DNA of 64,000 nucleotides, from the NCBI RefSeq assembly GCF_003999195.1, contig NZ_RJVR01000258.1, positions 1 to 64,000 of the forward strand. Direction: 5' to 3'. The notes below the pieces were generated by a model. That model was not told where the DNA came from and made no database searches. It saw only the letters and a list, made by a program, of their open reading frames with translations. The position numbers and the translations under genes were made by a program. Of this stretch, positions 7,018-15,970 are shown in pieces; the stretch's first letter is position 1; each line of letters opens with the position of its first letter. The stretch is from Streptomyces soli (GTDB lineage: Bacteria > Actinomycetota > Actinomycetes > Streptomycetales > Streptomycetaceae).

Positions 7018-9123
7018 TCAGTGCGTCAGGTCCGTACCGAAGAGTGCGGACAGCCGCTGGCCGAGAACGGGAGCGATGGCTTCGGCATACGACTCGGCCA
7101 TGTGGCTGTTGTCGCGATAGGCCACAGTGTTTCCCACCACCACAGGACAGTTGCCCGCAGGGCTGCACAGCCAGGGCACGGGGTCGATCACCGAAGCGTG
7201 GGCCAAGGTTGCCGCGTTCCTGGTCGCGGTCCTCCGGGACGCGTCCTGGATCGCCTTGGACGCCTGATTCGCACAGCTCTTGAGCTTCAGCGGATGCGCG
7301 GCCGCACAGTCGACCGCGTCCACCTTCGGCCACGGAGTGTCGAGGAGAGCGGCCACCCGGGTGCCGGAAGTCCCGAGCCTCTGGAAAGTGTTCCGGAATC
7401 CGTCCGTCCAGCCCTGAAGGGAATTCTTCATCGGCTGTGCGGGGGTGCCGGCCTCCGAGGACGAGACGATCACCAGGGCGGGGTGGAGCCCATTGATCTT
7501 GGCAATCGCCTTGTTACGCCAGGTGTCACAGGATGTGTACGGATTGCCGTTTCTAATGATGGTCACCGCGGCCGTTTTGCAGGATGCCTTTGTCAGCGAT
7601 ACGAGTTTCCAACCGCGCTCCAGCGCGAGCCGGTTCATCGCCGGAAACCACTGAGCCGCGTGGGAATCACCGAAGAGCACCACGGTCTTTTTCGAGGAGG
7701 TGTCTCCGTAGACACAGGGGGGCGTTTGTGTGCTCACGTAGTTCAGATGGCATCCGTCCTGATAGACCGCGGACTTTATGGCCTTGATCTTGTCGAGTGA
7801 CGGCGTGAGGTTTCTCGGCAGGCGCGTTGGGGACGTTTTCAGGAGTTCCGTCAACCGCGCCTGCGGATCCGGCGCGGCGGTGAGGGTTGCTTTCAGCCCG
7901 GCCGCGGACCCGCCGGTGTTGACCGACGGGGGAAAGGCCGCCGCGACCAGGGCGATGGACGCGGCCCCTGCCGAGAGAGCGAGACCGAGCCACAGCGCCC
8001 GGCCGGGCCGGTCCAGCCGGTTGCGGAATGCCTTGTGGAAGCGCACCGGATTCTCGACCAGGCGGAGCGTCACCCACGCCAACGGCAGCGCGGCCGCGCT
8101 GAGCAGAAGGGCGAGCGGAAGGCTGTTGGGCATCTTCAAGGCCATCGGTCCAATGATCAGAAGTGGCCAGTGCCACAGGTACCAGCCGTACGACAACCCG
8201 CCGAGCCACACCGCCGGTCGCCTCGCCAGCAGCAGTCCCGCGCCCAGTGGAGCGGGTGCACAGCCGCCGGCCAGCACCAGCCCTGCGCCCACAACCGGCA
8301 GCACCGCGTCATACCCGGGGAAAGGCGTGTTCGGGCCGAAGACGAGCGCCGACAGCACGATGCAGAGTAGCCCGATCCACGTCATCGGCGCCGCGATCCT
8401 CGGTGACAGCCGCTCCAGCCGGGCCACGGACAGCGCCAGCAGCGAACCGACGCCGAGCTCCCAGATACGGGTCTGCGAGCCGAAGTATGCCCAGGGCGCC
8501 GAGGTCTGCGTCGTCGACACGCTCAGCCCGAACGACACCAGGCAGAGCACCACCAGCGGCGCCGCCAGAAACCCGCGCCGCCGCGCCACCTTCCAGCTGA
8601 GGAGAAGGAGCACCGGCCACACCAGATAGAACTGCTCCTCGACGGCCAGCGACCAGAAGTGCTGGAACGGTGAGGGCGGGCTCCCCTGTGCGAGATAGTC
8701 CGTGCCATTGATCGCCAGCCGGAAGTTCACGGCGTACAGCGCGCTGCTGAGCGCGTCGCCCGCGTACTCGGTGAAGCGAATCTTCGAAAGGAACAGCCAG
8801 GCGCCGCCAAGTGTGGTGACGATCACAAGTGTTGAGGCGGGCAGCAGGCGCAGGGCCCGGCGGGCGTAGAACTTCCGGATCGAGATGCCGTCTGAGGCGG
8901 ATATCTCACGCAGCAACAGCGAGGTGATGAGAAAACCCGAGATCACGAAGAAGACGTCGACCCCGACATAACCACCGCTGAGCAGGCTCACCCCCGCGTG
9001 GGAGAAAACAACCAGCGAGACCGCCAGGGCGCGAAGCCCTTGAATGTCCAGCCGAAGCGTGTGTTGTGCGGCATTTCCTTCGCGCGGCGAGTTGCTGAGC
9101 CCGGCAGGCGCCGCGCTCAGCAT
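7018..9123 (-). CDS. Acyltransferase-3 / OafA-type membrane protein with C-terminal SGNH domain
   Basis: The product is 701 aa. Residues about 20-380 form the ten-helix acyltransferase-3 domain: LDIQGLRALAVSLVVFSHAG, with the H of FSHAG and the R-x-x-R pair in FYARRALRLLPAS, and the FWSLAVEEQFYLVWP signature. Residues about 430-701 form an SGNH hydrolase-like domain with GDSHAAQW (nucleophile Ser) and DNSHMAE (catalytic Asp/His). Proteins of this architecture move acetyl groups across the membrane and onto cell-surface polysaccharides or peptidoglycan. No good ribosome site precedes the ATG, so the start is somewhat uncertain. The gene is convergent with the GT-C-like gene. Confidence 0.9.
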   Translation of the reverse strand: MLSAAPAGLSNSPREGNAAQHTLRLDIQGLRALAVSLVVFSHAGVSLLSGGYVGVDVFFVISGFLITSLLLREISASDGISIRKFYARRALRLLPASTLVIVTTLGGAWLFLSKIRFTEYAGDALSSALYAVNFRLAINGTDYLAQGSPPSPFQHFWSLAVEEQFYLVWPVLLLLSWKVARRRGFLAAPLVVLCLVSFGLSVSTTQTSAPWAYFGSQTRIWELGVGSLLALSVARLERLSPRIAAPMTWIGLLCIVLSALVFGPNTPFPGYDAVLPVVGAGLVLAGGCAPAPLGAGLLLARRPAVWLGGLSYGWYLWHWPLLIIGPMALKMPNSLPLALLLSAAALPLAWVTLRLVENPVRFHKAFRNRLDRPGRALWLGLALSAGAASIALVAAAFPPSVNTGGSAAGLKATLTAAPDPQARLTELLKTSPTRLPRNLTPSLDKIKAIKSAVYQDGCHLNYVSTQTPPCVYGDTSSKKTVVLFGDSHAAQWFPAMNRLALERGWKLVSLTKASCKTAAVTIIRNGNPYTSCDTWRNKAIAKINGLHPALVIVSSSEAGTPAQPMKNSLQGWTDGFRNTFQRLGTSGTRVAALLDTPWPKVDAVDCAAAHPLKLKSCANQASKAIQDASRRTATRNAATLAHASVIDPVPWLCSPAGNCPVVVGNTVAYRDNSHMAESYAEAIAPVLGQRLSALFGTDLTH

Positions 9124-9258
9124 CGACGGGCCCGAGCGCCAGTGGTTGAAGTCGTCACGGAATGGAAGACGGGCTGAATCAGTGAGGGTTCACCGTGCCA
9201 TGGTGAGAGTTGGTTAAGGGCCGCCTACCGCTACGCCGCGCCGCCCGCCGCCCGCCGC

Positions 9259-9696
9259 TCAGAGCGAGTGCGCCACGACCCGGCCCGCCATGACGGCCTC
9301 GACGAAGGCGGCGGGCGGGGCGTAGCGGTGGGCGGTGACGTAGTGCACGACCAGGTCGGGGGCGATCAGCCAGGTGCCGGGGGCGGCTGAGCGGAGGCGC
9401 AACTCCCCGTGGCCGACCAGGATTTCCTCACCATGGCGGGAGACCTTGACCGGGTAGGGGCGGCCGCCGGTGCCGAAGAGCCGGCGGGGGCAGAGCAGGC
9501 AGCCGTGCCAGCTGCTGGTGACGGCGCTGCGGTGGTCGCGGGTGAGGGCGAAGAGGCGGTCGGCGAAGGCGCCGTCGGGGTCGGCGGTGGGGTGGTCGTG
9601 GGCGGGGTGGAGCCAGCCGACGCAGGAGGCGGAGATGCCGGGAGGAATGGTTTCGGTGAAGTAGCCGTACGGACTCAGGTCCTCGTAGTACGCCAT
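9259..9696 (-). CDS. Conserved actinobacterial protein (MAYYEDLSPYGYF family)
   Basis: The product is 145 aa and opens MAYYEDLSPYGYFTETIPP. Similar N-termini are common in Streptomyces proteins of unknown function that continue with a V-G-W-L strand. The GGGGAGG ribosome site supports the ATG at 9696 over an upstream GTG. Four cysteines occur, including C-L-L-C near residue 75, which could bind metal. The last part (YVTAHRYAPPAAFVEAV) is also typical of the family. Its function is unknown. It lies downstream of the large phosphatase-superfamily gene on the same strand. Confidence 0.7.
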   Translation of the reverse strand: MAYYEDLSPYGYFTETIPPGISASCVGWLHPAHDHPTADPDGAFADRLFALTRDHRSAVTSSWHGCLLCPRRLFGTGGRPYPVKVSRHGEEILVGHGELRLRSAAPGTWLIAPDLVVHYVTAHRYAPPAAFVEAVMAGRVVAHSL

Positions 9697-9757
9697 CGCC
9701 GGCCTCCCCGCGCGCCCCGTTTGCGGCGCCCAGCGTCCACGCAGGCGCGGTGGCAGG

Positions 9758-11887
9758 TCAATAACCCATTCGGGCCTTGCTGCGGCCGGGCGTCCGCGCG
9801 TCATCCGTATGGACCGTACGGCTGCTGCCGTGGTCGCTGTGCCGCAGCCACCCCCGGAGCACCGCGTGCACCGCCTCGGCGCCCACCAGGCGCTCCTCGG
9901 GGCCCTCGAGTGCGTACGGGTGCATCAGGAAGGCGCGGCTCTGGTCGCCGCCGAGGCCGCCGTGTGAGCCGACCTGCTCCTCGAAGGCGTGGACGGCGCC
10001 AGTGGCCGGGTCGCACGCGGAGTTGACCATGATGTCGGCGGCGTGCGGGAAGTCGGCGGTGCGCCGCACCGCGGCGGCGGCGCCGGCGCCGGCGCCGAAG
10101 GGGGTTAGCGGGTCGGTGCCGGTGACGCGGCCGGTGTCGAGCTCGTGCTCGCCGCCGCCGGGGCCCAGGACGAGGGGGCCGCGCAGTTCGCTGCGTACGA
10201 GGACGAAGCCGACGCCCCGATGCTCCGCCAGGGTGCGCAGCAGGGCGGGATGGCGGCGGTCGATGTCCTCGCGGGTGGCCCGGCCGGGGATGTCAGGGAA
10301 GCTGATCAGGCCGAGGTTCCCGGAGGCCAGCACCACCGGGTCCGACACCGGTCCCGCGCACTCGGCCTCCTCCTCCGCCCGCCACTTGTGCTCCGGGCGC
10401 CGTAGCGCCGCCCGCGCCGCCGTACGGGCTTCGGCGCCGCTCGCCGTATGCCTCGCGCGGCGCGACACCGGCAGCCCGCAGCCCGCGCGGACCAGGTCCT
10501 TGAGGCGGAGGCCGTACGCGCCGGAGAAGGTCTCGCCGTGGCTCTGCCCGTGGTCGGACAGCAGCACGATGCGGTACGGGCGGGGGGCGTAGCGCGAGGC
10601 GTCGGCGATCAGGCGGATCATGCGGTCCAGGCGGGTCAGCACGCGCATCGCGTCGGCGCTGCGCGGCCCGGAGTGGTGCGCCACCTCGTCGTACGCGACC
10701 AGGTCGGCGTAGACGGCGTTGCGGCCGGCCAGCATGTCGCCGATCACGGCGGCCACGGCGACGTCCCGTTCGATGACGGTCGCGAAGGCGCGGGCGAGGG
10801 GGTAGAGCCCGCCGCGCTTCACGCGGGGACGGTCGCGGCGCACGAAGCGCGATGTCGTCGACTCGGCGATCTCGCGGGCCCCCTCGGCCAGGAAGGAGGC
10901 GGCGGTGCGGACGGCGTTGGCCGGGTCGGAGAAGTACGCGAAGTAGCCGGTGCGCGAGCGCGTCAGCCGGCCGCGCCCGGACACCGACATCACGAGCGCG
11001 AGCTGCTCCGCGCCGCCGCTGAACAGATTCCCCCGGCTCGCCCCGCCGCCGGCCAGCAGTCCCCGGTCCCCGGTGCGGGCCACGGCCCGGCGCTCCAGTT
11101 CGGCGGCGCTGGACGGACGGTTGCAGACGATCAGCTGCCCGGTTTCCTTCTCGTACCAGCGGAAGGCCGGCACGTCCTCGTTCGTCCCGTGCAGGATGCC
11201 GAGCTGGCTGGCGCCGGTCTGGCTGCTCCAGTCCGTACGCCACGGTACGAGGCGGTGGCTGGAGTCCAGCCACTCGGCGACCGTCTCCATGGCGGCCGGG
11301 CGGGCGCGGCCCTTGCAGTGCGTCGGGCGCACCGCCTCGCGCAGCACGTCGTGGCCGACCCCGTCGAGCTGGAGGAACACGATCCCGGGCGGTGGCGGCG
11401 GGCTGACGTCGGCCGCCACCCTGCGGCTCCCCCGGCGCCCGGCCAGTCGGGCCAGCCTGCGGCCGTACGCCTCGTCGTCGCGCATGGCGAGCGTGGTGCT
11501 GGTCGCCGACGAGGTCGCCGACATCGCGGCGGCGATGAGCACGGCTGTCACCGGGGTCACGTCGCCCCGCCACTCCGGCGCGATGCGCAGCGCGATCAGT
11601 AGCAGCGAACCGTTCAGGAAGAACACCAGGCCGCCGAGGACCAGGGCCGGCACCAGGAGCAGCGCCCGGACCAGCACCGGCCACACCAGCGCGCTCAGCA
11701 GTCCGAACGCGCCGGCGCCGACGGCCGCGGTGACCGCGATCCGCGTCGGGCTGTCGCCGCTCGCCGACTGGATCCTGAAGTCCGGCAGGATCCCCGCCAG
11801 CACGGCCATCGTCGCCGTCGCCACCGCCCACACGGCCAGTACGCGGCCGATCGTGCGGCCCACTGACCGCCACCGACGCAAGTTCAT
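9758..11887 (-). CDS. Large membrane protein of the alkaline-phosphatase superfamily with N-terminal four-helix (holin-like) domain
   Basis: The product is 709 aa. Residues 1-135 contain four membrane helices like the phage holin/Mycobacterium 4TM family. Residues about 165-690 form an alkaline-phosphatase-superfamily domain: LQLDGVGHDVL (first metal Asp), SQTGASQLGILHG (nucleophile region), DEVAHHSGP, LSDHGQSHG, and GSHGGLGGDQSRAFLMHP supply the usual metal-binding D/H set. Relatives are phosphodiesterases, nucleotide pyrophosphatases or phosphoglycerol transferases. Since the catalytic domain follows the helices, it probably faces outward and may act on envelope polymers (inference). Confidence 0.82.
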   Translation of the reverse strand: MNLRRWRSVGRTIGRVLAVWAVATATMAVLAGILPDFRIQSASGDSPTRIAVTAAVGAGAFGLLSALVWPVLVRALLLVPALVLGGLVFFLNGSLLLIALRIAPEWRGDVTPVTAVLIAAAMSATSSATSTTLAMRDDEAYGRRLARLAGRRGSRRVAADVSPPPPPGIVFLQLDGVGHDVLREAVRPTHCKGRARPAAMETVAEWLDSSHRLVPWRTDWSSQTGASQLGILHGTNEDVPAFRWYEKETGQLIVCNRPSSAAELERRAVARTGDRGLLAGGGASRGNLFSGGAEQLALVMSVSGRGRLTRSRTGYFAYFSDPANAVRTAASFLAEGAREIAESTTSRFVRRDRPRVKRGGLYPLARAFATVIERDVAVAAVIGDMLAGRNAVYADLVAYDEVAHHSGPRSADAMRVLTRLDRMIRLIADASRYAPRPYRIVLLSDHGQSHGETFSGAYGLRLKDLVRAGCGLPVSRRARHTASGAEARTAARAALRRPEHKWRAEEEAECAGPVSDPVVLASGNLGLISFPDIPGRATREDIDRRHPALLRTLAEHRGVGFVLVRSELRGPLVLGPGGGEHELDTGRVTGTDPLTPFGAGAGAAAAVRRTADFPHAADIMVNSACDPATGAVHAFEEQVGSHGGLGGDQSRAFLMHPYALEGPEERLVGAEAVHAVLRGWLRHSDHGSSRTVHTDDARTPGRSKARMGY

Positions 11888-12006
11888 GCCTCCAGCCTGG
11901 CCTATTTTCCGCCGCGCCGTGGGCCGGGGGCTTCGCGCATGGTTTCGGGTGGCTGCGGGGGTAGGGGAGGAACACCCGGCAGCGGCCCCGGGGCATAGGC
12001 TCGGCG
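11888..12006. promoter_or_regulatory. Divergent promoter region
   Basis: These 119 bp lie between two divergent genes. A TAGGCT -10-like box at 11996-12001 lies 5 nt before the ATG of the MBL-fold gene. No inverted repeat of note was found. Confidence 0.4.
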
Positions 12007-12813
12007 ATGAAGCGAGGAGGCGGTGTGGTCAGCGAGGCGGCGGTCGGCGTCACCTGGTGGGGACATGCGACGGTGACCGTGAGGGACTCGGGGGTCCGGG
12101 TGCTGACCGATCCGCTGTTCGCGCCGCGGTTGGCGCACTTGCGGCGGCGCGGGGGGCCGGTGCCGCCGATGGCCGCCCTCGCGGCGGATGTGGTGGTCGT
12201 ATCGCATCTGCACGCGGACCACCTGCACGTGGGCTCGCTGGCTCGGCTCGCGGACGGCACCCGCGTGCTCGTGCCGCGCGGCGCGCACGACGCGGTGCCG
12301 GCGCTGCGGCGACTGCGGCGGCTGGACGTGGTCGAGGTGGGCCCAGGCGACGAGGTGAAGGCGGGCCCGCTGACCGTACGGGCGGTGCCGGCGGCGCACG
12401 ACGGGCGGCGGTTGCCGTTCGGGCCCCGGCGGAGCCCGGCGCTGGGATACGTGATCGAGGGTGAGGCCAGGACGTACTTCGCGGGGGACACCGGTCTGTT
12501 CGACGCGATGGCGGAGGCCGTCGGGCCGGTCGACGCGGCGCTGCTGCCGGTGGGCGGCTGGGGGCCGTTCCTGGGCTCCGGGCATCTGGACGCGGGGCGG
12601 GCGGCGCAGGCGCTGGCACAGCTGGGGGCGCGGGCGGCGGTGCCGATCCACTACGGGACGTACTGGCCGATCGGAATGGACGGCGTGCGGCCGCATGAAT
12701 TCCATTCCCCGGGTGACGAGTTCGTACGGATCGCGGCCGGGCTCGCCCCGGAGGCTCACGTGCACAGGCTCGACCACGGCGAGAGCGTGGAGCTGGGAGG
12801 GGCCGCCCTGTGA
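12007..12813 (+). CDS. MBL-fold metal-dependent hydrolase (UlaG-like)
   Basis: The product is 268 aa. The metallo-beta-lactamase signature HLHADHLH is at residues about 70-77, preceded by TWWGHATVTV. Further metal ligands are the FAGDTGLF aspartate and the late IHYGTYWP histidine. The layout matches UlaG/RomA-like hydrolases. Start choice is open: ATG 12007 may be leaderless behind TAGGCT, while GTG 12025 follows AGGAGG (12015-12020) by only 4 nt. The stop overlaps the next gene as GTGA, so the two are translationally coupled. The substrate is unknown; N-acyl phospholipids or lactones are family precedents. Confidence 0.87.
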   Translation: MKRGGGVVSEAAVGVTWWGHATVTVRDSGVRVLTDPLFAPRLAHLRRRGGPVPPMAALAADVVVVSHLHADHLHVGSLARLADGTRVLVPRGAHDAVPALRRLRRLDVVEVGPGDEVKAGPLTVRAVPAAHDGRRLPFGPRRSPALGYVIEGEARTYFAGDTGLFDAMAEAVGPVDAALLPVGGWGPFLGSGHLDAGRAAQALAQLGARAAVPIHYGTYWPIGMDGVRPHEFHSPGDEFVRIAAGLAPEAHVHRLDHGESVELGGAAL

Positions 12814-13448
12814 TCGCCTTTCTGGCGGAGCAGACCTCGACCTCCGCCGACTCCACCCAGCAGGTGGTCGGCTATCCGACGCTCTTCTTCCTGGTGGCCC
12901 TCGGCTCGCTGGTGCCCGTCGTGCCGACCGGTGCGCTGGTGAGCGGCGCGGCGGTGGTGGCGTTCCACCGCCAGGACGCGCCGGTCGCGCTTGCGCTGGT
13001 GTTCGGGACGGCGGCGCTGGCCGCGTTCATCGGCGACATGGCGCTGTACTGGCTCGGCCACCGGGGCGTGCACTCCAAGAACGGCTCGCGGTGGCTGAAA
13101 CGGCTGCAGGACCGCGCCGAGCCGGGCCGACTCGAAGCCGCCCAGCACAAGCTGGAGGAGCACGGCGTCACGGTGCTGGTCCTGTCCCGGCTCGTGCCCG
13201 CCGGGCGGATCCCGGTGATGCTGGCCTGCCTGCTGTCCGAACTGCCGCCGCGCCGCTTCGCCCGCGGTGACATCCCGGCCTGCCTGGCCTGGGCCGCGGC
13301 CTACCAGCTGATCGGCGTCCTCGGCGGCTCGCTCTTCCCCGAGCCCTGGGAAGGCGTCGTCGTCGCGGTCGTCCTGACCCTCGCCGTCACCGCAGCCCCG
13401 CAGGCCTGGAAGTGGCTGGTCACCGTCACCCGTCCGACAACGCGCTGA
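12810..13448 (+). CDS. DedA/VTT-domain membrane protein
   Basis: The product is 212 aa with about 5-6 hydrophobic segments. The VTT signatures are visible: PVVPTGALVSGAAVV near residue 40, the FIGDMALYWLGHRG segment, and a conserved R in SRLVPAGRIPVMLACL (helix-loop re-entrant region). DedA proteins act in lipid scrambling and envelope homeostasis. The GTG start overlaps the previous stop. Its last 23 bp overlap the 3' end of the convergent aminotransferase-like gene. Confidence 0.85.
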   Translation: MIAFLAEQTSTSADSTQQVVGYPTLFFLVALGSLVPVVPTGALVSGAAVVAFHRQDAPVALALVFGTAALAAFIGDMALYWLGHRGVHSKNGSRWLKRLQDRAEPGRLEAAQHKLEEHGVTVLVLSRLVPAGRIPVMLACLLSELPPRRFARGDIPACLAWAAAYQLIGVLGGSLFPEPWEGVVVAVVLTLAVTAAPQAWKWLVTVTRPTTR

Positions 13449-14550
13449 GCGCCTCCCCCAACTCCCGCAGCGCCGCCGCGACATGCGGCACCGCCGACGG
13501 GTCTTCGGCGCGCAGGGCCGCCCGTCGCTGCTCCTCACCGGCGCCGCACAGCGGGCCGACGTCGATCCGTACCCGGGGCGCCGACTGGTCGTCACCGAAC
13601 CGGTGGCCGCCGAGCACCGGCCGCCCGAGCCGCCGGGTCAGCCACTCCTCGACGCCGGCCGCGTCCCGCTCGGTGCGCAGCGACGCCAGGTCCGCGTACA
13701 GCTGGAAACCGCACTCCGGCGGCCGGCACAGCGCGCCCGACCCCGTCACCGCCTCGTGCGCGGCCGCGCCCAGCGCCGCGTGCAGCCGCTTCGCCGCGTC
13801 CGTGTACGCCCGTACGTCCTCCGGCTCGCCCAGCGCGTACGCGGCTGCCCACGCGACCGGTTCCGGCAGCGCGACGACGGCCGCCAACGCCTCCGTACGC
13901 AGTCGAGCGCCCTCGTCGGTCGAGGGGAAGCGGGCGATGGCGGTGGGCCAGGCCTGCGGCACGAGGGAGGCGCCGAGGTCGGTGAGCACGACGGTGCGGT
14001 CGGGGAGGATCTCGGCGGGGCTCAGCAGCACGACTCCGTGCCGGACGGTGTCGCTGTACGTCTCGTCGGAGACCAGCAGCAGCCCCGCCTCGGCGGCCGC
14101 CTCGCACACCTCGTGCAGCGGCTCGGGCGGCGTGACCGTGCCCGTCGGGTCGTCGGCGGCGGACAGCACGAGAGCCCGCGGGTCCGCGCCCTCCTCCCTG
14201 GCCCGCCGGACCGCCTCCAGCAGCGCGAACGGGTCCGGGGCCCCGCCGCCCTCCGCCGGGGTCTGCACGCGCAGCGTCCGGCGCCCCAGCATCCGGCCCG
14301 GCACGGTGTGCCATGCGGCGGCCGGCCGGGCCAGGACCACGGCGTCCCCGCCGATCGCGGTGAGCACCGCGAGCAGCAGCGCCTCCCCGCCGGCCGCGGC
14401 GGCGGTCTGCGAGGGGTCCGTGTGCAGGCCCCGGCGCTGCCAGTACGTCGCCGCTGCCGCGGTGATGTCCTCGGTACCGGCCGGCGCCGCCAGGTGCGGG
14501 GCCCAGTACGGCGGCGTCGGCAGGCCTGGGTCGGGCCATGCAGCCAGCAT
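13426..14550 (-). CDS. Aminotransferase-fold (class I/II) protein lacking the PLP lysine
   Basis: The product is 374 aa. The fold-type-I layout is clear: ADDPTGTVTPPEPL replaces the usual N-x-P-T-G, SDETYSDTV corresponds to the D-E-x-Y motif, and PRVRIDVGPL holds the substrate-binding Arg. At the Schiff-base position, where relatives read S-L-S-K-x-L, it reads TDLGASLVPQAWPTAIARFP, with Ala instead of Lys. The Asn of NPTG is also Asp. It therefore probably cannot form the normal internal aldimine. The start ATG has an AAGGAG site. It is the only gene in its transcription unit, downstream of the sigma-factor gene and a hairpin. Confidence 0.8.
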   Translation of the reverse strand: MLAAWPDPGLPTPPYWAPHLAAPAGTEDITAAAATYWQRRGLHTDPSQTAAAAGGEALLLAVLTAIGGDAVVLARPAAAWHTVPGRMLGRRTLRVQTPAEGGGAPDPFALLEAVRRAREEGADPRALVLSAADDPTGTVTPPEPLHEVCEAAAEAGLLLVSDETYSDTVRHGVVLLSPAEILPDRTVVLTDLGASLVPQAWPTAIARFPSTDEGARLRTEALAAVVALPEPVAWAAAYALGEPEDVRAYTDAAKRLHAALGAAAHEAVTGSGALCRPPECGFQLYADLASLRTERDAAGVEEWLTRRLGRPVLGGHRFGDDQSAPRVRIDVGPLCGAGEEQRRAALRAEDPSAVPHVAAALRELGEALSALSDG

Positions 14551-14593
14551 CCGCGCTCCTTCTTTTTTGAGGCGAGTTGCCGCCGCTGCGCTT

Positions 14594-14632
14594 GTGGGGG
14601 TCCCCCCGGCCGAAGGCTGGGGGAGTACCCCC
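14594..14632. terminator. Palindromic repeat / terminator after the sigma-factor gene
   Basis: TGGGGGT at 14594-14600 pairs with ACCCCCA at 14627-14633, enclosing the CCCCCGGCC-GAAG-GGCTGGGGG hairpin shared with the other repeats of this window. The pairing extends outward through GCCGCTG (14583-14589) and CAGCGGC. It lies between two minus-strand genes and probably ends the upstream transcript. Confidence 0.55.
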
Positions 14633-14720
14633 ATTTCGACAGCGGCCGCTCCGCTTTGGCTCACTCGCCCCGTGGGCACCGGTTCCGACCAGCCTTGCAC
14701 CGGCGCGCGCCCGGGGCACT

Positions 14721-15501
14721 TCAGGCTTCGGACAGGGCCTGCGCGCGGAGGGCCGCACAGGTGCGACTGATGAGGCGGGAGACGTGCATCTGGGAGATGC
14801 CCATGATCTCGGCGATCTGGCTCTGCGTCATGTCGTCGAAGAACCGCAGGTAGAGGATCTGCTGCTCGCGCTCGGGGAGGACGCGCAGGCAGGGCGCAAT
14901 GGAGACATGGTCGACGACCGTGTCGAGGCTGGGGTCGGCGTGGCCGAGGGTGTCGAGGAGGGCCTGGCCGGCGGCGCCGGGGAGTTCGGCGTCGAGGGAC
15001 ATGGTGGCGTAGCTGTCGAGGGCTTCCATGCCCGCGTTGACCTCGTCCTCGGTCATGCCGCTGCGTTCGGCGATCTCGGCGACGGTGGGGCAGGCTGCGT
15101 CCGCCGAGAGTGTGGGTGAGCTCCTGACGGGCGGCGCGGACACGGTTGCGCAGTTCCTTGACGCGCCGGGGCACGTGCATGGCCCACAGGTGGTCGCGGA
15201 AGTGCCGTTTGACCTCGCCGACGACCGTGGGGACGGCGAAGCTTTCGAAGGCGGTGCCGCGCTCGGGGTCGTAACGGCCGACGGCCTTGACCAGGCCGAG
15301 GGCGGCGACCTGACGGAGGTCCTCGGCGCTCTCGCCGCGGTTGCGGAAGCGGCCGGCGAGGCGTTCCGCCACGGGGATCCAGGCGGTGACGACCTCCTGC
15401 CGGAGGGCGTCCTTCTCGGGGCCGTCGGGGAGTCGGGCGATGCGCCGGAAGGCCTCCGCGGTGTCCGGTGCATCGTCGTGCGGATGTGGGCGTGTTGTCA
15501 T
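14721..15501 (-). pseudogene. SigB/SigF-type RNA polymerase sigma factor with one-base frameshift
   Basis: Two overlapping frames together give a complete 259-aa sigma factor. The first (from ATG 15501) covers regions 1.2-3.0: QVAALGLVKAVGRYDPERGT, then HFRDHLWAMHVPRRVKELR, ending at ELTHTLGGRSL. The second resumes at PTVAEIAERSGMTEDEV (region 3) and runs through region 4 (LPEREQQILYLRFF, SQIAEIMGISQMHVSRLI). The switch falls in the GGGG run near 15087-15090 (CCCC on the coding strand). Removing one base restores one frame, and the span is 781 nt, which is 3n+1. It is a natural knockout, a sequencing error, or much less likely a programmed shift. AGGAGG lies 11 nt before the ATG. Confidence 0.82.
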
Positions 15502-15642
15502 CTCCGTCTGCGCCTCCTGCGGAATGGGGGCGTCCGGACAGGTTGGCGGGGGCGTCGGGGTCGCGCGGCTCGGGGGCCCTCTCGTCGACGGGGAAGATCC
15601 GCTGTGCGTTCATACGCTGCGGCTACTCGGAAGGGCGTCGCG

Positions 15643-15876
15643 CTAACTGCGCTCCCGGGCGCCCTCACGCGTTCTTCCCGCGAGCACGTCGCGGTGGGGG
15701 TGACGGCGGAGGTACTCGGCCTCCAGCGCGGTCATGCGCGTGGTGTGGGCCTCCAGGGCCGAGGGCGAGCCGTGGAGAAGGGTCTCGTGCCGGGTGCGGT
15801 GGACCGTTTCCAGCTCGTGCAGGAGTTGCCGTTCGTCCAGGTCAACGGGGTCGACGCCGCCGTCATTGGGGCTCAT
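15643..15876 (-). CDS. Small conserved protein (DUF6158-like), 77 aa
   Basis: The protein begins MSPNDGGVDPVDLDERQLL and contains ELETVHRTRHETLLHG and TALEAEYLRRHP, the consensus of a small charged helical family common in Streptomyces. It has no membrane segment and probably forms a coiled helix pair. It is divergent from the DUF2795-CBS gene, with 94 bp between. Function unknown; relatives tend to lie near stress sigma-factor genes, as here. Confidence 0.7.
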   Translation of the reverse strand: MSPNDGGVDPVDLDERQLLHELETVHRTRHETLLHGSPSALEAHTTRMTALEAEYLRRHPHRDVLAGRTREGARERS

Positions 15877-15970
15877 GGGCTGCGCATACCCCAGAGGGGC
15901 GGATTCATCCCCCGCCACCGGGTTAGGCGAAGGACGACCGAGAACCCGAAAGCTGAAGGGAGGAGTCATC

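Noticed and set aside
13426-15501. 691-codon frame linking sigma factor and aminotransferase
   Set aside because: The link is chance: the sigma gene is frameshifted into this frame, and the aminotransferase has its own ATG and AAGGAG at 14550.
15053-15613. Upstream ATG 15613 as the true sigma-factor start
   Set aside because: It lies in the third frame, reads as low-complexity sequence, and would need yet another frameshift.
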